A stretch of DNA of 64,000 nucleotides, taken from contig QANU01043359.1 in NCBI GenBank assembly GCA_003254905.1, positions 221,970 through 285,969 on the forward strand, written 5' to 3'. The position numbers were made by a program, and so were the translations under genes. Below, one piece after another: positions 35,831 to 45,736 of the stretch. The notes beneath the pieces are model-generated. The model worked only from the letters and a program-made list of their open reading frames with translations. It was not told where the DNA came from and made no database searches. The DNA is from Nissolia schottii (lineage: Eukaryota; Streptophyta; Magnoliopsida; Fabales; Fabaceae). Each line of letters begins with the position of its first letter. The stretch's first letter is position 1.

Positions 35831-37721
35831 CCAACCATGGCAGCCATTTTTCTTCAAAAATACAAAACATAGCAAAAACTCTGTCTGTTCGTCGACTGAT
35901 CGAGCTGACCAAAGATCGACTTAAGCTTGGACCGGTATTAGGACCTCCAAGACAACTCTTTCTTGCCATCATCTTCATCAAAACCAGCCCTAGGAAGTGG
36001 GTAACATAGGCTATCCACCTCCTTTGGTGTTTTTGAGTTTATGTGATTGTATGTAAATGATTTGCTAGAAGTGTTTGGTTAGGATTTGGTTTATGTAAGC
36101 ATGGTTAGGAGGCTCATAGGGAGTGAATAATAGGCATAAATGATGTATGTTTAGTGGCCAAGAACTTGGAAGAAGTGAGAAAGGAACTTGAGAAAAGCTT
36201 GCTGTTTTGCTTCGGTTTGAGGTGTTGTAAGCACCAGGGCGCTGAGCGGCCTGGCGCTGCACAGTACTTTGACCCGAGTCAACCTTGCGTGGTTGAAGAG
36301 CCAGGGCAGACCGCTGAGCGCCGAGCAGTAATGCTGAGTGATCTGTGATGTGGACGCCACGTAAGCAGATAAGGCTGACACAGGACTCTTGGGGAACCGG
36401 GCCCGCGCTGAGTGAAGGGGAGCCTGGCGCTGAGCGATGTGAACTCGGAGCGCTGAGCGATGGGAACCTTGAGCTGAGCGGTAGGATTCCTAGCGCTGAG
36501 CGAGAAGAGCCTTGCGCTGAGTGGTCAGAGCTTTCAGCGCTGAGCGATGGGGGCCTGTACGCTGAGCGGCCTGGGGATCCGAGGATGCTGGTTAGTGTTG
36601 TCCAAGCAGCCCAGTATGGTCAGCCCTGATCTAGTGGAGTACAGACGTTCCCCTCACGATGCGACACCTAAGGATGAAAAGAACAAGAATTTATCATAAG
36701 AATCAAGAAGTGCATGCATCATGAGGTAGTGTTGCCATAGGACTTAGGGCAGCCACAGCTCACTAGAATTAAAGGAACTAATGTGCAAAGACGGTAATCC
36801 AAATTAGGGAACCAGTTAAGTCTAAAGACGGGGGCCCCGGCCACCGAGGGTCGGAGTAGCCCGAAGTGATAACTTAGTTATATCATAGGAATCCCTCTCT
36901 TGGCACGTCATACCTAACAAGCCCCTCCCCGTCCGTACGAGACGGACTAGGTTATGATTATGTTACGCAGATAGTATCTAAACGCGGGTTTCAACCCAGA
37001 GAGAAAAGAAACCAAGTAAAGAACGCTTGAGCTTTTATGTCATGACATTTAAAAGACGAGTAAGTACACCTCCAGACGTGGTGTAAACAACGCCTCCAGA
37101 CGTGGCGAAGGATTGTCCCCCAGACGTGGACAAAGAAAGAGAAAGAGAGATCTTGTCCCCCAAACGTGGACAAGCGAGCCCTCACCTGCCAGTGCTATCG
37201 CTACGATACACTCACACCATTCTATCAGTCTAGTGGTTGCAAGTGGTTGCGGCTGTATGAGAGACGACGGTCCCGCAGTCAGCAAGGGGGTGAGGGCATC
37301 CAGCAGCGAGAAGGACGCAGCCACAGGCGCGTAAGAGAAATATCGATTCCCTCATGCATTATATTGATGTAAAATGTGTGTGAATGTATGTATAGTTATA
37401 TCTGTATGCCTATGTATGTATGTTGGGTAAGCCGTCTGTGACACACGTACGAGACGGTCACCGTAGCACCGCGAGTCCAGTAAACAAGCACGAATGCCTA
37501 GGTAAATAAAGATTAGAGATCCCAGTCACCTAGTAATTAGATAAAGCTGCTCAGGTGTGTAGGCAAGAAATAAATGGTAGGAAATGTCTAGATGCATGAA
37601 CACTTAGAGATCTCCTGGGTGGCCTGGAGCTTAATTGAGTAACCAGACCTCACGACCCTAAAGTTATCCACTGGGAACCAACCGTTCTCACCCCACTCAC
37701 TTATGACTTCAGGTGAACCTG

Positions 37722-38180
37722 ATGACGACACCGTCGTCGCCGAGGAAGAGGCGGATCATCCGCAGCATCTTTAGGATGGTAGACCCCGAGACAAGGGTTG
37801 AGACTGAGCAATGGTCAGTTTTGGTAGTATATGACCCCCTTCCTCTCCGAGCAGTACCCCCAGCGTCGGCTAAGCCAGTACCTCCAGCAGATGACGAGGC
37901 GCCACCATATGAGAAAGATGTAGAGGCGGATCCAGTGTCAGTGCGACTGCGACCTCCGAAGGCACAGAAGAAAGGAGCTCGAATGTGCGTAACGCAAGTT
38001 TACGGTCGTCGCCTTGCTCCTCGCTCACATGATGACGAGGCCGGACCGTCCACCGGACCCCGTGACTCGCCAGACATACCGGAGCCCACATCGGACGAGA
38101 AGGAGGAACCCGAGGAGGCAGACCCCATGGAGGAGGACTCCCTAGCAGAGGAGGAGGAGGATGACGAGGACGAGGAGTGA
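37722..38180 (+). CDS. LTR-internal ORF, proline-rich middle and acidic tail (152 aa), copy B
   Basis: The longest version of the LTR ORF. ATG 37722 follows the acceptor-like TTCAG|GTG by nine bases. It begins MTTPSSPRKRRIIRSIFR, has PPYEKDVEADP and GRRLAPRSHDDEAG in the middle, and ends with over 40 residues dominated by Glu and Asp (PEEADPMEEDSLAEEEEDDE). Copy C shares APYERDVEVDP and RRRLAPWTQDD at the same spacing. No enzyme motif, zinc finger, signal or membrane segment is visible. The basic start plus acidic tail could suit a nucleic-acid or histone-binding role, but that is speculation. Confidence 0.45.
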   Translation: MTTPSSPRKRRIIRSIFRMVDPETRVETEQWSVLVVYDPLPLRAVPPASAKPVPPADDEAPPYEKDVEADPVSVRLRPPKAQKKGARMCVTQVYGRRLAPRSHDDEAGPSTGPRDSPDIPEPTSDEKEEPEEADPMEEDSLAEEEEDDEDEE

Positions 38181-38843
38181 CCGCGAGCCCGACCAGTCTG
38201 TTCAGCATCCCTGTGTTCAGACCAGTTCTTTTTGCTAGTGGTTGTAGGTTTATATATCTATGCTGACTATAGTCGTTGTATATGGATGTATATTATGTAG
38301 TAGTAGTCTTTAACTATGGATAGACTATGTATAATTATGACTCCGTACTTAGTACTTTGTAATCTTTATAAAAAGTTTTTATTATGGGCCCTATTCTACA
38401 GTGTTGTTTGATTGTCCATTTCTGGTTATGTATGACTAATGCCGCTGTCGCCTATTTATTATTTGTCGTTATGGAACATATGGTATAGTTCCCACGCCTG
38501 GCTCTAAATTAATGTTAAACGTTATTTGCAAAGGAGGAAAAAAAATTGGCCCTTAATTTGAGATGACGATACTATTTTCTAAGTAAACTAGGGGCTACCA
38601 GTATTCCCACCTAACAGATAACAACCTAGCGGACGCAAACTATGATTTAAGCATAAGTTGCTAACCTAGGGTGTTACATGCCACGTGGCAAACTTAATGG
38701 CCACGTCAGCGCCGTCCAACCCCAACTGACGGTAAGGACTAAAAACGAACAAAAACTTTTTACAGGGACAAAATCTAACAAAAATTTTTCTAGGGACCAA
38801 ACACAAACCTTTTGATATTAATGGGACTAAAAACTTATTTAAG

Positions 38844-38846
<3 letters not shown>

Positions 38847-38875
<29 letters not shown>
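38847..38875. repeat. (AT)n microsatellite
   Basis: TA dinucleotides between two inverted-repeat elements. Confidence 0.9.
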
Positions 38876-38879
<4 letters not shown>

Positions 38880-38899
38880 GGTTATTTTTTGGTTCAATT

Positions 38900-39380
38900 A
38901 AAATTATAATTGTTAAAAATGTTTTTAATTCCTCATAAATTTTTTATTTTTTTATTTTATGTTTCATAAATTTTTTTGCTAAAAATTTTCCCTCATAAAT
39001 TTTTTTGTAAGATTTTAATCTTTGTCGTCATGTTAAGTCATTAACTGCTAACATGACAATTAAATTGGTGATGTGGCAAACAGGTGAAAGAGGGGAGGAG
39101 TAGGGGCAGTGGCTCAAAGCTGTAGCAGAGAAGAAGAAGATAAGCGTACGCTAATAACAAGTAGGCAGATAAAGCAATGGTTAGATTAATCGTGTCACTT
39201 GTGTGGCACGTGACTTGCTATGTGTTCGAGTTAACGGCTTAATATGATGGTAGAGACTAACTAAAACCTTATAACAAAAATTTTATAAGAGATGATTTTT
39301 AGCAAACAATTTTATGAGAAATAAAACATAATTTAAAATGTATGAGAAACTAAAAATATATTTAACCAAAATTATAGATA
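38900..39380. mobile_element. MITE-like inverted repeat
   Basis: The left arm (about 38900-39050; AATTCCTCATAAATTTTT and TATGTTTCATAAA) is matched in reverse by the right arm (about 39260-39380; TTTATGAGAAATAAAACATA and ATGAGAAACTAAAAATATAT). About 480 bp in total, no coding; borders are approximate. Confidence 0.55.
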
Positions 39381-39690
39381 TTGTAAAAGAATTTAATGTA
39401 AAAAAGGAAGGTGGACTTTTTAACCCAAAATCAATTGATAGTGGACCTCAATTATCATCGACTATCACCGAAAGTTATTTTTGGCCCAATCTCGAAGTTG
39501 AACACACCGCGACGGGGGGGTGGGGGAGGTGTTTAAAGTGGACAGGGTTTGATGATACCTTTGAAAAGCTTAATAAATTTTAATTTGTTTATTAACCAGC
39601 ATATGCTCCTGTGCTAAGCAACGGATCTTTTAGTATGTCTTAACTTATAACAACAATAAAATTATAAATGTTAGACTCAAATTTTTTTAA

Positions 39691-40633
39691 TGCAGGTACA
39701 ATGTTACATTTTTTTTTGTCTAATTCATATGCAATGATACATTGTATTAATTTTCATACAAGGACACATTTCTTTCAATTATCGCATTGCTATGTTTTCT
39801 TCTAATTATCATGAAAATCCATATTTCTTTCAAATTCTAATGCAATGTTACATTTTCTTCCAATATCCGTGATATGACACGTTTCATTCCAATTCTTGTA
39901 CGATACTACATTTCATTGCAATTCTTGTGCAATGCAACATTTGACATTTCTTTCCAATCCAAGTGCAATGTCATGTTTTCTTCCAATTTCCATGAGAAGT
40001 CACATTTCCTTCAAATTCTTATTCAATGTCATGTTTCCTGTTCAAATTCCCGTTTAATGTCATGTTTCCTTCTAATTCTTACATAACGCCATGTTTCCTT
40101 TCAATTACCCAAGAAATCACATTTCCTTCAAATTGTAGTGCAATTCTGTGTTTTCTTTCAATTCTCACGCAATGCCACATTTACTTTTAATTCTGACAAA
40201 ATGTCATGTTTCCTTCCAATTCCCATGAGATGCCATGTCTCCTTTAATTCTCGTGCAATGCTACATTCCATTGCAATTCCTTTGCAATGCCGCATTTATA
40301 TATTATTCGAATGCAATGTCACGTTTTCTTCCAATTATCGTGCAAAGCCACGTTTCCTCCAAATTCCAGTGTGATTCCATGTTTCCTTCTGATTCCTTCA
40401 TAATGCAACATTTCATTCAAATTCTCGCTGGAAACCACGTTTCCTTCTAATTCTCATGCAATGATACATTTTCTTACAGTTCTCGTGCAATGTCATATTT
40501 CTTTGCAACTTGAGTGCAACGCCACATTTTCTTTAAATTCCTGCACAATGCCATGTTTCTTTCCAATTCCCATGCAATGCTACATTTCTTTTCAATTCTC
40601 AAGCAATTCCACATTTCTTTTCAATTCTCATTC
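39691..40633. repeat. Degenerate tandem satellite, 29-30 bp unit, left block
   Basis: Roughly thirty units of the type GCAATGCCACATTTCCTTCC plus AATTCTCAT follow head to tail, with heavy substitution. The array is split at 40633/43217 by a copia element. It gives long open frames on the plus strand only because the unit lacks stops; these are not genes. Confidence 0.85.
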
Positions 40634-43216
40634 TGTTGGTGATAGGCGAAACACAGAACAATGAAAGAAATGCAAAAATGACACAGAAAATTTGTTCACG
40701 CAGTTCACCCAAATTGGCTACCTCTGCGACTGTAGAGCAGCTACAGTTCCTTCTTATTGAATCAGTTTTGGATGTAGAAAACAATAAGATACAAGGTTCT
40801 TCTCTATCAAAACCTAGGTTACAATTCAGAAGTAACTATTTATAGGGTAGCAACCAAACCCTATGAAATACCCAAAAAAACCCCCCAAACCTAGAAAATG
40901 AGCCACAATTCTCAACAATCTCCATCTTGGCGAATTCTCCAGCCCTTGTGAAGTGCTCTTGGTTCGATCCTGGGGTTTTGGGACTCCGTTCTTCAGCACT
41001 GAGTAATGTGCAACAAATCCAAGCAATGCTTGAACTTGTCACTGGTGACTGGCTTGGTCAATATATCAGCTGCATTCTCTGAAGTGTGAACCTTCTTGAG
41101 TATTACCTGCTTGGACACCACCAACTCCCTGATCTTGTGGAACCTCACCTCAATGTGCTTGGTTCTAGCATGATACACTTGGTTATGTGCCAAGTAGATA
41201 GCCCCTTGACTATCACAAAATAACTGAACTCCACCTTGCTCAACACCCAACTCCTTAACTAGTCCTGTAACCCATAATGCTTCCTTTGCAGCTTCAGCTA
41301 TTGCCATGTACTCCGCCTCAGTTGTAGACATCGCCACTAGAGGTTGAACTGACGACTTCCAGCAAATTGGTCCACCTGCAAGTGTAAAGACATACCCTGT
41401 AGTAGACCTCCTGTCATCCAGATCACCTGCATAGTCAGAATCCACATAGCCCACAACTGTTGGAACATGTGTTCCCCCGCTGAACATGATACCTCTATCC
41501 ACTGTACCCTTCAAGTACCTCAAGATCCACTTGACTGCCTCCCAATGCTGCTTCCCCGGCTTGGACATGAACTTGCACACTTGACTAACAGCATGTGCCA
41601 AATCCGGTCTTGTACAAACCATAGCATACATCAAACAGCCAACAGCACTAGCATAAGGAATTTTCGACATACCTTCTAGCTCTGCCTCAGTCTTCGGACA
41701 TTGTTCCAAAGACAACTTGAAATGATTGGCCAGTGGAGTGCTTACCGGCTTCGCTTTGCTCATGTCAAATCTGTCCAAGACACCTTCAACATAGCTCTTT
41801 TGAGATAGCCATAGCTTCCTAGCTCCTCTGTCCCTATGAATTTCCATCCCAAGAATCTTCTTGGCAGCTCCAAGATCCTTCATATCAAATTCCTTACCGA
41901 GCATGATCTTCAAATCATTTACATCATGTAAATGATTAGCAGCAATCAACATATCATCAACATACAGTAGCAGAAAAATATTAGAGCCATCATCAAGGCT
42001 CCTCACATACACACAACAGTCATTCTCACATCTTCTATACCCAATCTTCAGCATGTAGGAGTCAAACCGCTTGTACCATTGCCTCGGCGATTGCTTCAAA
42101 CCATACAAGGACCTTTTCAGCTTGCAAACAAGTCCTTGCCTGGTGTCACTGAACCCCTCTGGCTGCTCCATATAAATTTGTTCATCTAAATTCCCATGGA
42201 GGAAAGCTGTCTTGACATCCATCTGCTCCAAGTGCATATCTCTACTCGCTACCAAAGCCAATACTGCCTGGATAGAAGTGTGCCTCACCACTGGGCTGAA
42301 GATCTCATCATAATCAATCCCCTTCTGTTGTAAGTACCCCTTTGCTACCAGTCGAGCCTTGAACTTTTCCCCTTCTTTTTCTGATAATGCTGGCTCCTTC
42401 TTGTAGACCCACCTGCAACCAATAGCCTTCTTTCCTGGTGGTAGTTGAACGACATCCCATGTCTCATTCTTCTTCAGTGACTCCATCTCCTCCACCATAA
42501 CACCCATCCATTTATCCTTTTTTGGGCTAGACATTGCCTCACGAAAAGTGGAAGGATCCCCTACACTAGTAAAAAGAGCATAAACAGCCAAATCCTCAAA
42601 CCCATACCTGGTTGGAGGAGTAATACGACGACCCTCCCTGTCACGAACAAGGCTGTACTCGTGCACTCCACCTGAATCTGGCACCCCTTGTGCACTAGTG
42701 CCTGGTTCATCTTATGGTTGTTCTACAATCAGACCGGGGCTCACAGATGGCCCATCAAGCTCCACCTGAATCTTGTCCCCCCTCCTGGACTCTCCAATAT
42801 CTGTTTCTGGAATAACTGACATCTGTAGCTTGTTCAGCATGGACTGTTCATCAAACACAACATCCCTACTGGCCACAATCTTTTTGTTCACAGGATCCCA
42901 CAACCTGAACGCCTTCACACCTTTATTATATCCAATAAAAACACATTCTTGTGACTTGGGATCAAGCTTTGATCTATCCTCACTAGAAATATAAGCATAT
43001 GCAGGACAACCAAATTGACTACCTCTGCGACTGTAGAACAGCTACAGTTCCTTCTTATTGAATCAATTTTGGATGTAGAAAACAATAAGATACAAGGTTC
43101 TTCTCTATCAAAACCTAGGTTACAATTCAGAAGTAACTATTTATAGGGTAGCAACCAAACCCTATGACATACCCAAAAAAGCCCCAAACCTAGAAAATGA
43201 GCCACAATTCTCAACA
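40634..43216 (-). mobile_element. Ty1/copia retrotransposon with large internal deletion
   Basis: 3' LTR 40634-40917 (284 bp, TGTTGG...CTCAACA in plus orientation) and a partial 5' LTR, about 43006-43216. Target duplication CATTC is perfect (40629-40633 and 43217-43221). Next to the 3' LTR the minus strand reads AAGATGGAGAT, a polypurine tract. The 5' LTR jumps at about 43006 straight into the C-terminal integrase region, so the rest of that LTR, the PBS, gag, protease and most of integrase are missing. The LTRs differ at few sites, so insertion was fairly recent compared with the decayed satellite around it. Confidence 0.93.
40993..43005 (-). pseudogene. Copia pol remnant: integrase C-terminus, reverse transcriptase, RNase H
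   Basis: From 43005 the frame has FGCPAYAYI and CVFIGYN..GVKAFRLWDP (integrase C-terminal part), an in-frame TAA at 42714-42712, then the RT domain (WVYKKE, KARLVAKGY, QMDVKTAFLHG, SLYGLKQSPRQW, YVDDMLIA) and RNase H (DSDYAGDLDDRRSTTGY, STTEAEYMA, CDSQGAI), ending near the ADILTK motif. Truncated 5' by the internal deletion and carrying one stop, it cannot make a complete polyprotein. The RT and RNase H block is otherwise uninterrupted for 563 codons. Confidence 0.93.
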
Positions 43217-43635
43217 CATTCAATTCTACATTTCCTTACAATTCGAATGTAATGTCATGTTTCTTTCCAATTATTGCAAGAAACCACATTTTCTCAAATT
43301 TTTGCACAATTATACGTTTCCTTCTAATTCCTACGAAACGCCACATTTCCTTCCAATTTCCACACACTGCCACATTTCCTTCCAATTTTCACGATATGCC
43401 ACATTTTCTTCCAATTTATGCAAGATGTCGCATTTCCTTCTAATTCTGTGTAACACTACATATCTTTACAATTATCGTGCAATGCTACCTTTTTTTTTGT
43501 TTACTAATTCTTATACAATGTTACGTTTCTTTTCAATTCTCATAAAATGCTATGTTTCTTTCCGATGCTTGCGAGATACTACATTTCCTTATAATTCTTC
43601 ACCAATGCAACATTTTCTTACCATTTACGTGCAAG
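43217..43635. repeat. Degenerate tandem satellite, right block
   Basis: Continuation of the array at 39691-40633, same 29-30 bp unit, about fourteen copies, ending near ACCATTTACGTGCAAGG. Confidence 0.85.
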
Positions 43636-45005
43636 GATAGAAAAAAAAGATAATATTATCTGTGTAATAATATTTTTATTTAATGATGCCAAGGAGTTTA
43701 TCCAATGGCAAGCAAAATAATATTTTACTCCTCCATATTTATCAACGAATTTTTTCATTGGGAACTTGCTGACATTCCTCAACCTCGTTGCCCATTCTCC
43801 GACGTATTTTTTTTGTTGCAAATAACACGACAGATTACAAAATACTTCAATAATATCTATCAACGAGGGTATTGCCAAAGTATTTTTTACATCGCTAAAG
43901 TCGTCAATAATAAAAAAATTTATCAGTAAAAAAATGTCAAACGTCAATTAATTCGCCGATATTAAGTGTTTTTCTGGTAAAGAGTTAATGTTTAAGATTA
44001 ATTATTATCACAAATTAACTTAAACAAATGAATTAAATATTATTTGTAAATATATTAAAATTATTGTACACCAAGTATTCTACAAAAATGGGACCGTTAC
44101 ATTTAGCAACTTATTATGAGGCTAAAAGTGTAAGTTTAAACCATCCACCATCCCATCTTTATTTATAGGTTTCTAGAAGAAGTTAAACAATCATTCAACC
44201 CACATTGTGATCAAATTTTTGTTCCGTCTCTGTTTGGAACTACTTTTGCGTATATTACCATATACATAATATATAGTAACATATACGGATTATCTATTAC
44301 CTATATAAAGTGGATGGTGGTTTAAGTATCCAACTTTATTATTTTTAAATTGTTATTATGATCTTTTTAAGTTACTTATCTTCCATCATAACTTCCAAGA
44401 AGTTATTTGAAATTTTTTAAAAAAAGTTTATATATTTTTTAATTTAAGAATAACTTTTAATAATTTAATATTAAAAATAAAAAATGTGGCTTGCTGATAT
44501 AAAAATAATTCAATATTTAATAGGTACGAAGTGTCTGTCAAGACTTACTAATAATAATAATAATAATAATTATTATTATTATTATTATTATCATCATCAT
44601 CATCATATCATCGTCTATACATCTATCTATCTATATATATATATATATATATATATCATAAAATAATTTCAAGAAATAACTTTTCTTAAATGTCCAATTT
44701 TACATATCATTTCTACCCTTACATTCATTTTGTTAACTGCTTTCTCCCACTCATTCTTGCCTCATCACGATGCAATTTTCACAAATAAAAGATTGTCTAA
44801 GTCCATTTATATTTAAAAAAAAATTCAATGTCTATTAAAAAAATCCACTCTCTCTTCTTTTTATTTCTTTCTTGTGGCTATCCACATACAATCTATTCAA
44901 TACTTAACAGAATGACTTACCAAGGCACACTAATTTTATATTAATAAGCCTTGTCAGAAAAAAAAAGGGGCTAAACAGGAACTTTAAATCCGCTAGTAAC
45001 AAATA
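43636..45005. other. AT-rich intergenic DNA with microsatellites
   Basis: A compound repeat of TAA, ATT, CAT and AT units runs 44547-44656; its (TAA)n/(ATT)n halves form a palindrome. The stretch 43700-43990 has phrases such as TTGCCCATTCTCCGACG that look transposon-derived, but no ends were found. No gene. Confidence 0.4.
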
Positions 45006-45271
45006 GAGTAAATAAATAATTTGGTCCAATTTTTTATTTTAACGTCAAATTGATCTTTATATTTTTACTTTGACATCAATTTGTTCATAAGAAAATTGAC
45101 ATCAAATTAATCCAACTGTTTAGTGAATGAAATTAGTGAAACTAAATGTTCAAACTAAATTGATGTGAACATTCAGTTTACATCAATTTAAAATTAAATT
45201 AATGTCAAAAAATTGTCTAAACCAACTTGATAACAAAACGAAAATGTTATGACCAAATTAATAATTTACCC
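45006..45271. mobile_element. MITE with inverted repeats, 3' of the LAZY-family gene
   Basis: GAGTAAATAAATAATTTGGTC at the left is matched in reverse by GGTAAATTATTAATTTGGTC at the right. Inner arms share TTTTGACATTAATTT / ACATCAATTT phrases. About 266 bp, no coding. Confidence 0.6.
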
Positions 45272-45736
45272 TAAAAACTGTTTACACATTCTTATGCCAA
45301 ATCATTAAGTTACATTTTTTTCTTCTTCTTCTTTTAAGTACATCAGTGACAACGAAGTTTAAATAAAAAAGAAAGGATAAAAAAGAAAGGCTTTTAACAT
45401 GTAAAGCTTCCTTGAAAGCATGTAAAGCTAACATGAAAAGCTTGAAAAGCAAAAAGCTTATTATTCTGAAGTTATCACCACATTACGATATAGAAATCAA
45501 AGCTTGCTGTAATAACTGGGTCATGCTTTTTCTGACGTTCACGTGCAATAAAGGTTCCTATAAAATCTAAATTAGTATTTTTCCCGATTCATGCTCCAGT
45601 TTGTCACCTTTCCTTGGTGTGGTTCGTCCCTCAAAATGAGTAGGTACACTTCAACGCTGTTACCGCTACCAGCAACAGTTTCCTTGATCACGGTTGACCA
45701 TATAATCGAAGTAATGGATAAGTAAAGAGAAGCCAT

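Larger units (their letters stand above)
35254..38678 (+). mobile_element. Solo LTR of the long-LTR Ty3/gypsy family, copy B, with perfect target duplication
   Basis: Starts TGTAACATCCCG and ends CTAGGGTGTTACA, 3425 bp. Both sides carry TGCCA (35249-35253 and 38679-38683), a perfect 5-bp target duplication, so this is one intact LTR left by LTR-LTR recombination. Internal landmarks: TATA box 35821-35830; donor-like AAGTGG|GTAACA at 36001; GCTGAGCG minisatellite 36225-36580; GACGTGG-containing short repeats around 37070-37170 (four CAGACGTGG/CAAACGTGG copies); acceptor-like GACTTCAG at 37712; ORF 37722-38180. Whether the LTR is Tekay/Del-like is suggested by its length and ends only. Confidence 0.9.
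34085..38843. mobile_element. Long inverted-repeat DNA element, split by a nested solo LTR
   Basis: The left arm (34085-34340) begins GTTTAAATAAATTTTTAACT and contains CAGTTAGTTGG-type and GGCGCTGACGT phrases. The right arm (reverse from 38843, interrupted by the LTR at 35254-38678, and continuing at 35253-35160) gives the same series, including GGTTGGACGGCGCTGACGTGG. Without the LTR the element is about 1.33 kb. The interior (34440-35110) is a GA-rich block with three diverged repeats each containing a GCCATGG palindrome (34707, 34881, 34999). No transposase. It lies upstream of LSM1. Confidence 0.65.

Noticed and set aside
39874..40664. Several plus-strand frames of 60-80 codons
   Set aside because: Repeated Phe/Ser/Cys-rich peptides are just the translated 29-30 bp satellite.
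39691..43635. CRISPR-like regular repeat
   Set aside because: Units are directly adjacent, degenerate and without unique spacers; this is plant DNA and a satellite.
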